A DNA stretch of 64,000 nt. It comes from Chloroflexota bacterium (lineage in GTDB: Bacteria > Chloroflexota > Anaerolineae > Aggregatilineales > Phototrophicaceae). A model generated the notes under the pieces. That model had not been told where the DNA came from. It was given only the letters and a program-made list of their open reading frames with translations, and searched no databases. Each line of letters begins with the position of its first letter. Within the stretch, counting starts at the first letter, position 1. The stretch covers positions 1 to 64,000 of the forward strand of contig JAPOWG010000030.1 of assembly GCA_026707745.1 (NCBI GenBank). The letters run 5' to 3'. Below, in pieces: positions 17,224-26,131 of this stretch. Position numbers and translations under genes: made by a program.

Positions 17224-18258
17224 ATGATTATGGAACCCTTGCTCGAAGTCAAGAATCTCAAGGTGCATTTTCATACCGACGAAGGCATCATCGAGGCGGT
17301 TCGCGATGTCTCCTTCGAGATCAAGCGCGGCGAGACAGTCGCCATCGTTGGCGAGAGCGGCTGCGGCAAGTCGGTGATGGCGCGGGCCATTCTGCGCATT
17401 GTTCCCGCGCCGGGTCGCATCGTCGAGGGAAGGGTCAACTACTATCGTGACGAGGGCAACATTGATTTAACGGCGCTGGAAGCGAAAGGTCCCGAGATCC
17501 GCGCTATCCGCGGCGCGGACATCGCCATGATCTTCCAGGAACCGATGGCCACTTTCAGCCCGGTGCATACCATCGGCAATCAAATCAACGAAGCCATCAT
17601 CTTGCACCAAGGCATCGACCAAGCCGGCGCGACAGCGCAAACCCTCGACATTCTGAATCGGGTTGGCATGCCGCGCCCGTCGCGCATCATCCACCGTTAT
17701 CCACACCAATTGAGCGGTGGCATGCTGCAGCGCGCCATGATCGCCATGGCGCTCTCCTGCCGCCCGCAGTTGCTGATCGCCGATGAGCCGACCACCGCCC
17801 TGGATGTGACGACGCAAGCGCAGATCCTGCGCCTGCTCTATGACCTGCAACGTGAATTAAATATGGCGATTCTTTTCATCACCCACGACCTGAGCGTGGT
17901 GTCGCAGTTTGCCGATCGGGTCGAGGTCATGTACCTGGGAGAAGTGGTGGAATCGACCGACGTCATCACGCTATTCGAGGACCCAAAACATCCCTATACC
18001 CGGGCCTTGCTCAATTCGATACCGCAGACGGGCGCGGGGCGCGGGCAGCGGCTGCAATCGATCGCGGGCTCCATCCCCAATCCCTTGCATCGCCCCTCCG
18101 GCTGCCTGTTCCACCCGCGCTGCGACAGTTTTCGGTCCGGCGTCTGCGATCTGGTTTCGCCCAAGGAGATAAACATAGACAGCGGCCATCGCGCCCGCTG
18201 TATTTTGTACGATGAGCAATACTCCGATAGAGTATCTTGGGTGGCTAGCGAACAATGA
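17224..18258 (+). CDS. ABC transporter ATP-binding protein, DppD/OppD type, importer 2
   Basis: 344 residues. Walker A GESGCGKS (43-50), signature LSGGMLQR, Walker [13 protein letters not shown], switch His in ITHDLS, cysteine cluster [16 protein letters not shown]. The start could be 17224 or the in-frame ATG at 17230, six bases later; both leave the domain intact. Completes importer 2; the next gene begins 61 bp downstream. Confidence 0.91.
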   Translation: MIMEPLLEVKNLKVHFHTDEGIIEAVRDVSFEIKRGETVAIVGESGCGKSVMARAILRIVPAPGRIVEGRVNYYRDEGNIDLTALEAKGPEIRAIRGADIAMIFQEPMATFSPVHTIGNQINEAIILHQGIDQAGATAQTLDILNRVGMPRPSRIIHRYPHQLSGGMLQRAMIAMALSCRPQLLIADEPTTALDVTTQAQILRLLYDLQRELNMAILFITHDLSVVSQFADRVEVMYLGEVVESTDVITLFEDPKHPYTRALLNSIPQTGAGRGQRLQSIAGSIPNPLHRPSGCLFHPRCDSFRSGVCDLVSPKEINIDSGHRARCILYDEQYSDRVSWVASEQ

Positions 18259-18319
18259 CAAGAATGCTGAACAAGTTCTTATCCGACCATCCACGGCTTA
18301 AGCGAGGAGCCAAAACAAA

Positions 18320-19225
18320 ATGACTGATCGATTGGCCGGCATCCTGCCGGTGCTACAAACAGCGCTCACCGACGACGGCGACTTCGACATGGCGAGCATG
18401 GAACGGCAGATCGAATTCTGTATACGAGCCGGCGCGGACGGACTTGTCTTCCCGGTTTTGGGCAGCGAATTCATGTTCCTTTCCGACAACGAGAGGCGTG
18501 ATCTGGTGGCGTTCACCGTCAAACATGCTTGCGGTCGCATTCCGATCATCGCCGGCGTCGCCGGCGCTTCGGCGGCGATTGCGGTTGAGCAAGCCGCGCA
18601 TGCCGCGCATGTAGGCGCCGACGCCGTCGTCGCCATGCCTCCTTATGTCGCCGTCGCGGCGCTGGACCAAATCTTCGATTATTTCAAGCGGATAGCCGAG
18701 GCGGCCCGGATTCCCGTTATCATCCAGCACGCGCCCCTGGGGCCGGGTATGAATATCGCCTTTCTCAAGCGCCTGCTCGCCGAGGTAGAGAATATCAACT
18801 ACATCAAAGAAGAGATGGACCCCAGCGCCCACCACATCAGCGAACTTGTCGGGGCGCGGATTCCCGGTTGTTGGGGCATATTCGGCGGGGGATTCTGCCG
18901 CTGGATGATGTCGGAACTTGATCGCGGCGCCACCGGCTTCATGCCCGCGGTAGAGATCGTCGACATCCATGTGCAGATCTGGCGCGCCTATCAAGCCGGC
19001 GACAAAGACCGGGCGCGCGAAATCTTCAACCAGATCGCGCCGCTCATCCTGTTGACGCAGCAATTGCGCCTGCCGCTCGTCAAAGAGATTCTGCTGCGGC
19101 GCGGCATCTTGACCAGCGGCGCCCTGCGTCAGCCAGGTCTCCAGCCGCTGGACGAAGCCGATCATCGCGAACTTGACGCGACGCTGGCGGCTGTGAGCCA
19201 TCTCTTTATCAGCACGGAAATCTGA
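18320..19225 (+). CDS. Dihydrodipicolinate synthase/N-acetylneuraminate lyase family protein
   Basis: 301 residues, TIM-barrel class I aldolase family. The Schiff-base lysine is Lys163 (NINYIKEE). The usual catalytic Tyr in VYNxP is missing: the strand reads IIQHAPLG (134-141), and the substrate loop is VLGSEF rather than GTTGE. Such divergent members condense or cleave pyruvate-type keto acids, or dehydrate sugar acids, rather than make lysine. Adjacent to an enolase-superfamily gene 9 bp downstream, so a sugar-acid dehydratase-plus-lyase pair is a reasonable inference. Ribosome site GAGGAG about 10 nt before the ATG. Confidence 0.87.
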   Translation: MTDRLAGILPVLQTALTDDGDFDMASMERQIEFCIRAGADGLVFPVLGSEFMFLSDNERRDLVAFTVKHACGRIPIIAGVAGASAAIAVEQAAHAAHVGADAVVAMPPYVAVAALDQIFDYFKRIAEAARIPVIIQHAPLGPGMNIAFLKRLLAEVENINYIKEEMDPSAHHISELVGARIPGCWGIFGGGFCRWMMSELDRGATGFMPAVEIVDIHVQIWRAYQAGDKDRAREIFNQIAPLILLTQQLRLPLVKEILLRRGILTSGALRQPGLQPLDEADHRELDATLAAVSHLFISTEI

Positions 19226-19234
19226 GGTAGCAGA

Positions 19235-20440
19235 ATGAAGATTAAGGAAATAAGAGCGGTCAATGTCGATTTGCCAAGGCCGACGCCCAAGACCAAAGCG
19301 CGCCGCCCGTCCTGGAGCAAGACGACTCCCGTCGCCATGCCCATCAGCAAATATCGCGACGAGTTTTACGGCCAGCCCGGCTCCTATCCCGGCAATCAAG
19401 GCGGCGCGGTCTGGGCGCAGGTGACGGCGGAAGATGGGACCTGGGGCCTGGGACGCAGTTATTTTGGTCGACCCACCGCCGCCATCATCGACGATATTTA
19501 TGCGCCTTTGTTGATCGGCCGCGACCCCTTCGCCATCGAGCACCTGAACGACCTGATGTGGCGCGCTACCCAGCGCGTCGGCAGCGCCGGCCACGCCGAT
19601 GTCGCGCGCAGCGCCGTCGATCTGGCGCTTTGGGATCTGAAGGGCAAATTGCTGGGTCAACCCGTCTACCGACTTATCGGCGGGCCCAGCCGCGACGCCA
19701 TCCCGCTTTATGCCACCGGCGACGACATCGACTGGGCGGGGGAGCTAGGCTTCGAGCGCTTCAAGCTCACCAATCAGGCGCACTACGAGATGGGCATCGC
19801 CGCGCTCAACCTGATGGAAGACAAAGTCGCCAGCACCCGCGAACAAATCGGGGACGAAGCCGAACTGATGATCAACCCGGTCATGGCCTACAGCTTGAGC
19901 TTCGCCGTGCAAATGGCCGAACGACTGCGCTCCTATCATTTACGCTGGATGGAAGAGCCCCTGATTCCACCTGACCTGGAAGGCCACATCGCCCTAAAAC
20001 GCGCCGTGCCCTGGATGCCTATCGCCACCGGCGAAGATCATCACGGCCGCCACGCCTTCCGTCAACTGATCGAAAACCGCGCCGTCGATGTCGTGCAGCC
20101 GGATATCAGTTGGTGCGGCGGATTGACCGAAGCCCTCAAGATTTACACGATCGCGGAAGCGGCTGGCATCCCTACCATATTGCACGGCGGATGTAATTCG
20201 CCTTTCGGCCAGCATTTCTCCCTGGCTATGCCGGAATCGCCCTTTGCCGAGTACTGGCTGGGTACCGACCCCGGCATACCACTGGAGGAACTTCGGCCCA
20301 TCCCGGGCATGGCCATGCCAGCCGACGGCCAACTGACGCCCAACGACGCGCCCGGCTTTGGCATGGACATCAACGCCGACTGGATCCGTCCCTATTCGGG
20401 CCCGGCGGAAGTCGACGTCACCTTGCGGACCTACGGCTAG
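19235..20440 (+). CDS. Enolase superfamily protein (mandelate racemase/L-rhamnonate dehydratase-like) with altered metal ligand
   Basis: 401 residues with the N-terminal capping domain and TIM barrel of the MR/MLE family; closest in layout to rhamnonate dehydratase (LMINPVMAYS / RWMEEPLIPPDLEG / ATGEDHHGRH / VVQPDISWCGG / ILHGG). Mg2+ ligands would be residue 214, Glu240 and Glu267, but residue 214 is Asn instead of the usual Asp (codon AAC). The second enolase-type protein in this window keeps the Asp. The protein may therefore have changed metal use or activity. Family members abstract the alpha-proton of aldonic acids and dehydrate them. GAGGT ribosome site; 9 bp after the lyase gene. Confidence 0.87.
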   Translation: MKIKEIRAVNVDLPRPTPKTKARRPSWSKTTPVAMPISKYRDEFYGQPGSYPGNQGGAVWAQVTAEDGTWGLGRSYFGRPTAAIIDDIYAPLLIGRDPFAIEHLNDLMWRATQRVGSAGHADVARSAVDLALWDLKGKLLGQPVYRLIGGPSRDAIPLYATGDDIDWAGELGFERFKLTNQAHYEMGIAALNLMEDKVASTREQIGDEAELMINPVMAYSLSFAVQMAERLRSYHLRWMEEPLIPPDLEGHIALKRAVPWMPIATGEDHHGRHAFRQLIENRAVDVVQPDISWCGGLTEALKIYTIAEAAGIPTILHGGCNSPFGQHFSLAMPESPFAEYWLGTDPGIPLEELRPIPGMAMPADGQLTPNDAPGFGMDINADWIRPYSGPAEVDVTLRTYG

Positions 20441-20463
20441 AGGCGCCGCTATTGGAGAAGATA

Positions 20464-21540
20464 ATGGACGACAGAGCCAGCGTTGCCATCGTCGGAAGCG
20501 GCTGGTGGGCGACCGCCAATCACCTGCCCGCCCTGGTCAAACGCGCCGATGTACAGGTCGAAGCCATTTGCGACATTGATGAAGCCAAAGCGCGGGCTGC
20601 GGCAGATTTTTTCAACGTGAACTCAACTTATACGGATCTCGCCGCCATGTTGCGCGAACGTCAGCTTGACGCGGCTGTGGTGGCGACCAACCACGCCGCT
20701 CATTACGACGCCGCGCGCCAATGCCTGGAAGCGGGGCTTCATGTCTTCATCGAGAAACCCATGACCCTGCTTGCCACCGAAGCGCGGCATCTGCTGCGGC
20801 TTGCCGAAGACGGAGGCAAACAAATCGTCATGGGTTATAACCACACCTACAGACCCTGCACCGTGCGCGCCCGCGAACTCATCGGCAGCGGCGCCCTGGG
20901 CGCGATTCAATATCTGGACGCGCAATTTTCGCGGCCGGTATCCTCATTGCTGGCTGGTGTCGACAATGTAACGATTGGCAACTTGCATCGTCCGGGCGAT
21001 GTCTATGGGGATCCTGCGCGGTCGGGCGGCGGGCATGGGCAATTGCAGTTGACGCACATGGCCGGCATACTCTTTTACACGACCGAGACGCGTGTCCGTC
21101 GGGTGGGTGCGCGTATGGCGCATCACGGGCTGGCGGTCGATCTCGTTGTCGCTTGTAGCGTCGAATTCGAGAACGGCGCCCTGGGCACCGTCGGTGGCAC
21201 CGGACATGTCAGCGGAGGCGGCCAAAGCACGCGCCTGACCATCTTTTGCGAGAAGGGCTGGCTGGATATCGACGATACCGCCGGCACGCTGCATGTGGAA
21301 CGCGAAGATGGCGCGAAAGAGTTCGTAGATTCCGGTTCGGACGCCGATGAAGCTGAAAAGCGCTATTTTTACGGCCCTATTCACAATTTCGCCGATGTCA
21401 TCACGGGGGTAGCCGAAAACCACTGTTCCGGCTATATCGGCTGGCGCGCGGTGGAATTGCTGGACGCCGCCTATCGCTCGGCTAAGCGAGGCGGCAGCGC
21501 TGTTACACTCGACGAACTATATGAGGACGAGCAATCATGA
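20464..21540 (+). CDS. Gfo/Idh/MocA family oxidoreductase
   Basis: 358 residues from the ATG at 20464 (GGAG at 20454-20457); an in-frame TTG at 20452 is less likely. Rossmann motif VAIVGSGWWA and the catalytic EKPMT motif near residue 100, then the alpha/beta C-terminal domain. These NAD(P)-dependent enzymes oxidise sugars, inositols or their derivatives at a ring hydroxyl. It overlaps the next gene by 4 bp (ATGA), so both are translated together. Confidence 0.88.
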   Translation: MDDRASVAIVGSGWWATANHLPALVKRADVQVEAICDIDEAKARAAADFFNVNSTYTDLAAMLRERQLDAAVVATNHAAHYDAARQCLEAGLHVFIEKPMTLLATEARHLLRLAEDGGKQIVMGYNHTYRPCTVRARELIGSGALGAIQYLDAQFSRPVSSLLAGVDNVTIGNLHRPGDVYGDPARSGGGHGQLQLTHMAGILFYTTETRVRRVGARMAHHGLAVDLVVACSVEFENGALGTVGGTGHVSGGGQSTRLTIFCEKGWLDIDDTAGTLHVEREDGAKEFVDSGSDADEAEKRYFYGPIHNFADVITGVAENHCSGYIGWRAVELLDAAYRSAKRGGSAVTLDELYEDEQS

Positions 21541-22367
21541 TCTTTGACTCCCATTGCCATGCCTGGCAAACCTGGCCCTACGATCCAGCCGTGCCCGACC
21601 GCGAAACCCGCGGCAGCATCGAGCAGTTGGCCTATGAAATGAATAAGAACGGCGTGGACAAAGCGCTGATCGTCTGCGCCGAGATTGAAGGCAACCCCGA
21701 CAACAATCAGTATGTCTACGAGCAATCGCGCGCCTACGGAGATCGCTTCGTCTACGTGGTCGATGTCGACAGCCGCTGGAAGCACAGCTATCACAGCGCT
21801 GGCGCGGCCGAACGCCTGGAGCGCGCGGCCCAACGCTGGAATCCTGTCGGTTTCACGCATTATCTGCTGGATGACGCCGACGAAGGCGCCTGGCTGCATT
21901 CCGAAGCTGGCATGGCTTTCTTTGAGGTCGCGTCGAGCCATGGCTTGATCGCCAGCATCCATTGCCTGCCGGGGCATCAAGCGCACATACGCAAGCTCGC
22001 GGCGCTATTCCCCCAACTGGCGATTCTGATTCATCACATGGGGCATCCCAAGGTCATCGAGCCGGAAACGCAAGCGGAAGTGCTCGCCACGGCGACATAC
22101 GACAACGTCTATATCAAGGTATCCGGCTTCTACAATGGCACGACGGGGCCCAAGTGGGATTATCCCCTGGCGGACGTGCAGCCGATCTTGCAGGGGCTTT
22201 ACCGGCGCTACGGGGCGGATCGCCTGCTTTGGGGTTCGGATTATCCCGTCTGCCGCTGGTTTTACAGCCATCGCCATGCTATCGAAATCGTCCGTCATCA
22301 TTGTCGTTTCATCGCGTCGGAAGCTATGGACAAAATCATGGGAAAAAACCTCGCAGGCATTTTGTAG
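21537..22367 (+). CDS. Amidohydrolase family protein (amidohydrolase 2, lactonase-like)
   Basis: 276 residues, TIM-barrel metal-dependent hydrolase of the COG2159 type. Metal/active-site motifs: DSHCH (4-8), LIHHMGHP, and WGSDYPVCR with the catalytic Asp. Related enzymes open sugar lactones such as fuconolactone or act as decarboxylases. After a sugar oxidoreductase, lactone hydrolysis is the natural next step and is the favoured inference. A hairpin AGCGGC-AACA-GCCGCT covers its stop codon (22366-22381). Confidence 0.86.
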   Translation: MIFDSHCHAWQTWPYDPAVPDRETRGSIEQLAYEMNKNGVDKALIVCAEIEGNPDNNQYVYEQSRAYGDRFVYVVDVDSRWKHSYHSAGAAERLERAAQRWNPVGFTHYLLDDADEGAWLHSEAGMAFFEVASSHGLIASIHCLPGHQAHIRKLAALFPQLAILIHHMGHPKVIEPETQAEVLATATYDNVYIKVSGFYNGTTGPKWDYPLADVQPILQGLYRRYGADRLLWGSDYPVCRWFYSHRHAIEIVRHHCRFIASEAMDKIMGKNLAGIL

Positions 22368-22419
22368 CGGCAACAGCCGCTCGGCGGCGTCTCCCGCTGT
22401 CCAAATCCAATTCGCTCGC

Positions 22420-22435
22420 GCGACTATATAGTCGC
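22420..22435. repeat. Perfect 16-bp palindrome of the GGGGCGACT family
   Basis: GCGACTATATAGTCGC followed by CCC, a minimal form of the GGGGCGACT...AGTCGCCC palindrome seen inside the MITE copies. It lies in the 358-bp gap between two amidohydrolase genes, which otherwise holds the hairpin at 22366-22381 and the palindromes near 22563-22605. Confidence 0.5.
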
Positions 22436-22580
22436 CCCTTTCTCCCCGCCTTGCGCTATCCTTTCATCGTGCCACAACCGCGCCGGCAATCGCCACAGCA
22501 TGTCCCGCTTTCCTGCCGACGGCCTGCCGCTGTCAGCCCGTCCCCAGCTCCGGATCCGAGCAGGGGGTACCCCCCCCTCC

Positions 22581-22605
22581 CAGTATACATACTGTATATA
22601 TACTG
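22581..22605. promoter_or_regulatory. A/T-rich 25-bp palindrome, candidate operator
   Basis: CAGTATACATAC-T-GTATATATACTG, arms matching at 11 of 12 positions, 121 bp before the next gene. Just upstream is GGGGGTACCCCC (22563-22574) with a run of C. Length and symmetry fit a dimeric repressor site; no second copy was noticed, so the regulator is unknown. Confidence 0.35.
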
Positions 22606-22725
22606 TTGCTCAAAAACGGGTCAAGATCAGGGCAAGTTTCGGGTATTGGAGGGTGAATATGCGCGATTTCGCAGCGAACTTGCGGTACAATGCAAGCGCT
22701 CTGAACAGAGGATTGGAAGACGTTC

Positions 22726-23613
22726 ATGATCGTTGATGTGCACTCGCATACGCCGCAATATCGCGGCGCGGTGCCGCCGGAGCGCCGCAAAATCAATCCG
22801 GCCTGGCGGCCCGACCGGGCGGTCAGTTCGGTTTACAACTGGGAGGAGTACCTGGCTGAACAGGCGCCGGCCGATATCACCATCGTCTTCGGCGTCGCCT
22901 GGCACCCGGGCGACAGCACTGGCGGCGTGAACGGCATCGACGAGTCATCCGATATGCCGGGCAACGTCAATGACAAAACCGCCGCCTTCGCAAGCGCCTA
23001 TCCAGAGCGATTGATCGGCTTCATGTCCCTGCACCCGCACGACCCGCGAGCGCTCGAAGAACTGGAACGCTGTCGTGGCGACCTCGGTTTGCGCGGCATC
23101 AAACTGGGCGCGAATTATCAGATTTTTCATCCGCTGGAATCGCGGGTCCTGGCGATCTATGAGCGGGCGCAGAATTACGGCTTGCCGATCTTGTTTCATC
23201 AAGGCACATCACCCGTGCGCATGGCGCCCATCCGCTATGCCCATCCCCTGCTGATGGACGAAGTCGCCATGCGCTATCCCGATCTCAAGATTATCATGGC
23301 GCACCTGGGCCATCCCTGGACAGTGGACACCGCCGTGGTCATCCGCAAGCACCCGAACGTCTATGCCGATATTTCCGGCTTGTTTTACCGCACTTTTGGC
23401 TTCTACGAAGCCATGATCAAAGCGACAGAATGGAACGTCCTCGATAAACTGCTCTTCGCCTCCGACTATCCTGTAACCACCGCGGCAGAAACTTTTGAAT
23501 CTTTGCGCAAGGTCAACAGCATTGTCGAAGGAACGAACTTTCCCAGAGTTCCGGAAGAGGAACTGGAAGCGATCATTTATCGCGATTCGCTAGCGCTTTT
23601 GGGGTTGAGCTAA
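22726..23613 (+). CDS. Amidohydrolase family protein
   Basis: 295 residues. Motifs of the amidohydrolase 2 (COG2159) TIM barrel: DVHSHTP (4-10), RGIKLGANYQIF, ILFHQGTSP, IIMAHLGHP, and LFASDYPVT with the catalytic Asp. Probably a metal-dependent hydrolase or decarboxylase of a small acid; not closely similar to the amidohydrolase upstream. GGAAG precedes the ATG, and a possible own promoter region lies in the 358-bp gap. The next gene begins one base after its stop. Confidence 0.86.
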   Translation: MIVDVHSHTPQYRGAVPPERRKINPAWRPDRAVSSVYNWEEYLAEQAPADITIVFGVAWHPGDSTGGVNGIDESSDMPGNVNDKTAAFASAYPERLIGFMSLHPHDPRALEELERCRGDLGLRGIKLGANYQIFHPLESRVLAIYERAQNYGLPILFHQGTSPVRMAPIRYAHPLLMDEVAMRYPDLKIIMAHLGHPWTVDTAVVIRKHPNVYADISGLFYRTFGFYEAMIKATEWNVLDKLLFASDYPVTTAAETFESLRKVNSIVEGTNFPRVPEEELEAIIYRDSLALLGLS

Positions 23614-23614
23614 G

Positions 23615-24910
23615 ATGAGAAACGCATCTCTCTTTGAAAGAGCCGTCGCCGTCACACCGGGCGGCGTCAACTCGGGTACGCGCGGACTGAAAGAACCCAT
23701 CGTCTGGGAAGCCGGCGAAGGCGCCTATCTGGTCGACGCCGAGGGCAAACGTTATCTGGATTATCACGCCGCCTTCGGTCCCATCATCCTCGGGCACAAT
23801 CACCCGGCGGTGAACGCGGCTGTCGCCCAAGCCATGACGCGGGTCGATCTCACCGGCGTCGGCACCACCGAACTGGAAATCCGCTTGGCGGAGAAAGTCG
23901 TTGAGCACGTGCCCTCCGCGGAAATGGCGCTGATCTTCGGTTCCGGGACCGAAGCCACCTATCTGGCGGGGCGCCTGGCCCGGGCGGTCACCGGGCGAAC
24001 AAAGCTGATCAAATTCCAGGGCTGCTTCCATGGTTGGCACGACTATCTGCTGATGAACATCATCAGCCCGCCGGATAAAATCGGCCTGAAAGATCCCGCT
24101 TCCGCCGGCATGCTGCCGGAAGCGATCGACAATACGATTGTCTTGCCCTTCAACGACAGCGAAGCGATAGAAAGCGCCGTGACGGCGGGGGGCGACGAGA
24201 TCGCCGCCATCATCCTGGAACCGATCCCGCACAATATCGGCTGCGTCCTGCCGAACATCGAGTTCGTCAAGACCTTGCGGCGCCTGTGCGACGATCACGG
24301 CATCATCCTGATCTTTGACGAAGTAATCACCGGATTCCGACATGGGCTTGGCGGCTACCAGGAAAAACTGGGCATCCTGCCGGATTTGACGACCTTGGCA
24401 AAAGCTATTGCCAACGGCTATCCCTGCGCCGTTCTCGCCGGGCGGGCAGACCTGATGATGCGCTTTTCCAGCGCCGGCGGCGATGTCTTCGTGGGCGGCA
24501 CTTACAATGGACACCCCGTCGCCACTTCAGCGGCGCTGGCTACGATCAACGAACTGGAAGACGACGCTGTCTATGAAAGGCTGTTCCGCCTGGGCGACAA
24601 AGCCCGGCGCGGCCTGCAAGAGATCGCCGATCAGCTCGATATCGACATGACGGTGGCCGGTTATGGATCGGTCTTTGTGCCCTACTTCATGAGCGGACCC
24701 ATCAACCGCTACCAGGACCTGCTGCGCAACAATAGCGAAGCCGATGTCATGTTTCGCACGGGGATGAGCGCGCGCGGCATCTTCATGCTGCCGATGGCGA
24801 TGAAGCGCAATCATATATCCGCGGCGCATAGCGAAGCCGATATAGACCATACGCTCGGCGTCGCGGAAGAGGTACTGAAGGAAATGGCCCGCAATTATGG
24901 CTTGCGGTAA
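23615..24910 (+). CDS. Class III aminotransferase (glutamate-1-semialdehyde aminomutase-like)
   Basis: 431 residues, PLP fold-type I. PLP lysine is Lys263 (LAKAIANGYP), with the cofactor Asp in FDEVITGFR (234-242) and the GSGTEAT phosphate loop (109-115). Sequence style (FERAVAVTPGGVNSGTRG at the N-terminus) matches GSAM homologues. In heme synthesis GSAM isomerises glutamate semialdehyde, but this copy lies at the end of a catabolic operon next to amidohydrolases, so transamination of an amino or keto derivative is more likely. Its stop is 12 bp from the stop of the convergent operon. Confidence 0.87.
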   Translation: MRNASLFERAVAVTPGGVNSGTRGLKEPIVWEAGEGAYLVDAEGKRYLDYHAAFGPIILGHNHPAVNAAVAQAMTRVDLTGVGTTELEIRLAEKVVEHVPSAEMALIFGSGTEATYLAGRLARAVTGRTKLIKFQGCFHGWHDYLLMNIISPPDKIGLKDPASAGMLPEAIDNTIVLPFNDSEAIESAVTAGGDEIAAIILEPIPHNIGCVLPNIEFVKTLRRLCDDHGIILIFDEVITGFRHGLGGYQEKLGILPDLTTLAKAIANGYPCAVLAGRADLMMRFSSAGGDVFVGGTYNGHPVATSAALATINELEDDAVYERLFRLGDKARRGLQEIADQLDIDMTVAGYGSVFVPYFMSGPINRYQDLLRNNSEADVMFRTGMSARGIFMLPMAMKRNHISAAHSEADIDHTLGVAEEVLKEMARNYGLR

Positions 24911-24922
24911 GCGAGAGCCCGA

Positions 24923-26110
24923 CTAATCTGCGACGCTGGGTCTGCGAAGATTCAAACCATCGCGATTCAATTCAACGCCCCAGCCCGGCTTATCCGGCAA
25001 GTGCATATAGCCGTCCTGCGGCAAGGGCTCGTCGATGAAGATATCGCCGAAGATCGGCGCCATCTCATCGGCGGCCGGGCTCATCATCAAGAATTCGGCC
25101 ATCGGGCAATTGGTGAAGGCAACCTGCAGATGATATGCGAAGATGCCCGAGCCATGCGGAATGACCGGGATATCGTAAGCCGAAGCCATGGCGACGATAC
25201 GCCGCGCTTCCGTCATGCCGCCGACCCAGGTCAGATCAGGCTGCAAGATATCGAAACATTTGCGCGCGATTAATTCGCGATGACCGTAACGCGTGTATTC
25301 GTGTTCTCCGCCCGTGAACAAGCAGGACGATACGGTCGCTTTCAATTCGGCGCAGCCGTCGTAGTCGTCCGGCGGCAGGCATTCCTCCAGCCAATAGACA
25401 TCGTATGGCTCCAGCGCTTTTGCCAGGTCAATCGTATAGGGAACGGTCAGCGACATGTAACAATCAAACATGAGACGAAAATCGGGGCCGACGCTCGCGC
25501 GCGATTTTTCCATCAGCGCGACGTTTTTCTTCAAGCCCTCGATTCCATCCGCGGGACCGTACATTAGCGGCAGCTTGGCGGCGTGAAAACCCATCTCCTG
25601 CGCCAAGTCGGGACGAATTGTGGTGGCGTACATCGGCAGTTTGTCTTTGGTTTTGCCGCCCAAGAGGGCATAGACAGGCTCGTCGCGCAGTTTGCCCAGC
25701 AAATCCCACAGCGCCAGATCGACCGCGCTGATTGCGTGAATCGCCAGTCCCTTACGCCCGTAAGGCAAGGTCGCGCGCCACATTTGATCCCAAATGACTT
25801 CGATATCACGAGGAGACTGGCCCACGAGAAAACGCTTGAGATGGCGCTCGATAATGAAGCAGGCCGGTTCGCCGCCGGTGCTGATGCCGACGCCGATCGT
25901 GCCGTCCTCCAGTTCCACCTCGACGATTACACCGCCCAGCGCGTTTATGCCCCAGCTGACGCGGGAGTCTTTGTACCCTTCATATATGGACATGGGGTTG
26001 GCGATGGGCGTATCGATGATCCAATGGCCCCGCGGCTGAAAGTGATAGTCCGCCCCGCGGCTGGCATCGTTGACGTAGGCGCGAACTTCGACGATCTTTG
26101 CGCGTTTCAT
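24923..26110 (-). CDS. L-rhamnonate dehydratase-like enolase superfamily enzyme
   Basis: 395 residues. Strong match in layout to RhmD: LMFDCYMSL with Asp216, YWLEECLPPDDY with Glu242, GGEHEY with Glu269 as Mg2+ ligands; DILQPDLTWVGGMTEA; the general-base His in VIPHGSG; C-terminal KPGWGVELNRDGLNLRRP. These enzymes dehydrate 6-deoxy- or related aldonic acids to 2-keto-3-deoxy acids. Last gene of the long minus-strand operon. GAGGAGGG ribosome site. All ligands are present, unlike the homologue at 19.2 kb. Confidence 0.9.
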   Translation of the reverse strand: MKRAKIVEVRAYVNDASRGADYHFQPRGHWIIDTPIANPMSIYEGYKDSRVSWGINALGGVIVEVELEDGTIGVGISTGGEPACFIIERHLKRFLVGQSPRDIEVIWDQMWRATLPYGRKGLAIHAISAVDLALWDLLGKLRDEPVYALLGGKTKDKLPMYATTIRPDLAQEMGFHAAKLPLMYGPADGIEGLKKNVALMEKSRASVGPDFRLMFDCYMSLTVPYTIDLAKALEPYDVYWLEECLPPDDYDGCAELKATVSSCLFTGGEHEYTRYGHRELIARKCFDILQPDLTWVGGMTEARRIVAMASAYDIPVIPHGSGIFAYHLQVAFTNCPMAEFLMMSPAADEMAPIFGDIFIDEPLPQDGYMHLPDKPGWGVELNRDGLNLRRPSVAD

Positions 26111-26131
26111 CGCACGGCCCTCCTCAAGCGT

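Noticed and set aside
22570..22577. Run of eight C as a phase-variation tract
   Set aside because: Outside any gene and more than 140 bp from the next start, part of a palindrome; no evidence of switching.
22500..22736. 78-codon open frame in the amidohydrolase gap
   Set aside because: Runs through palindromes and into the next gene's start; composition not protein-like.
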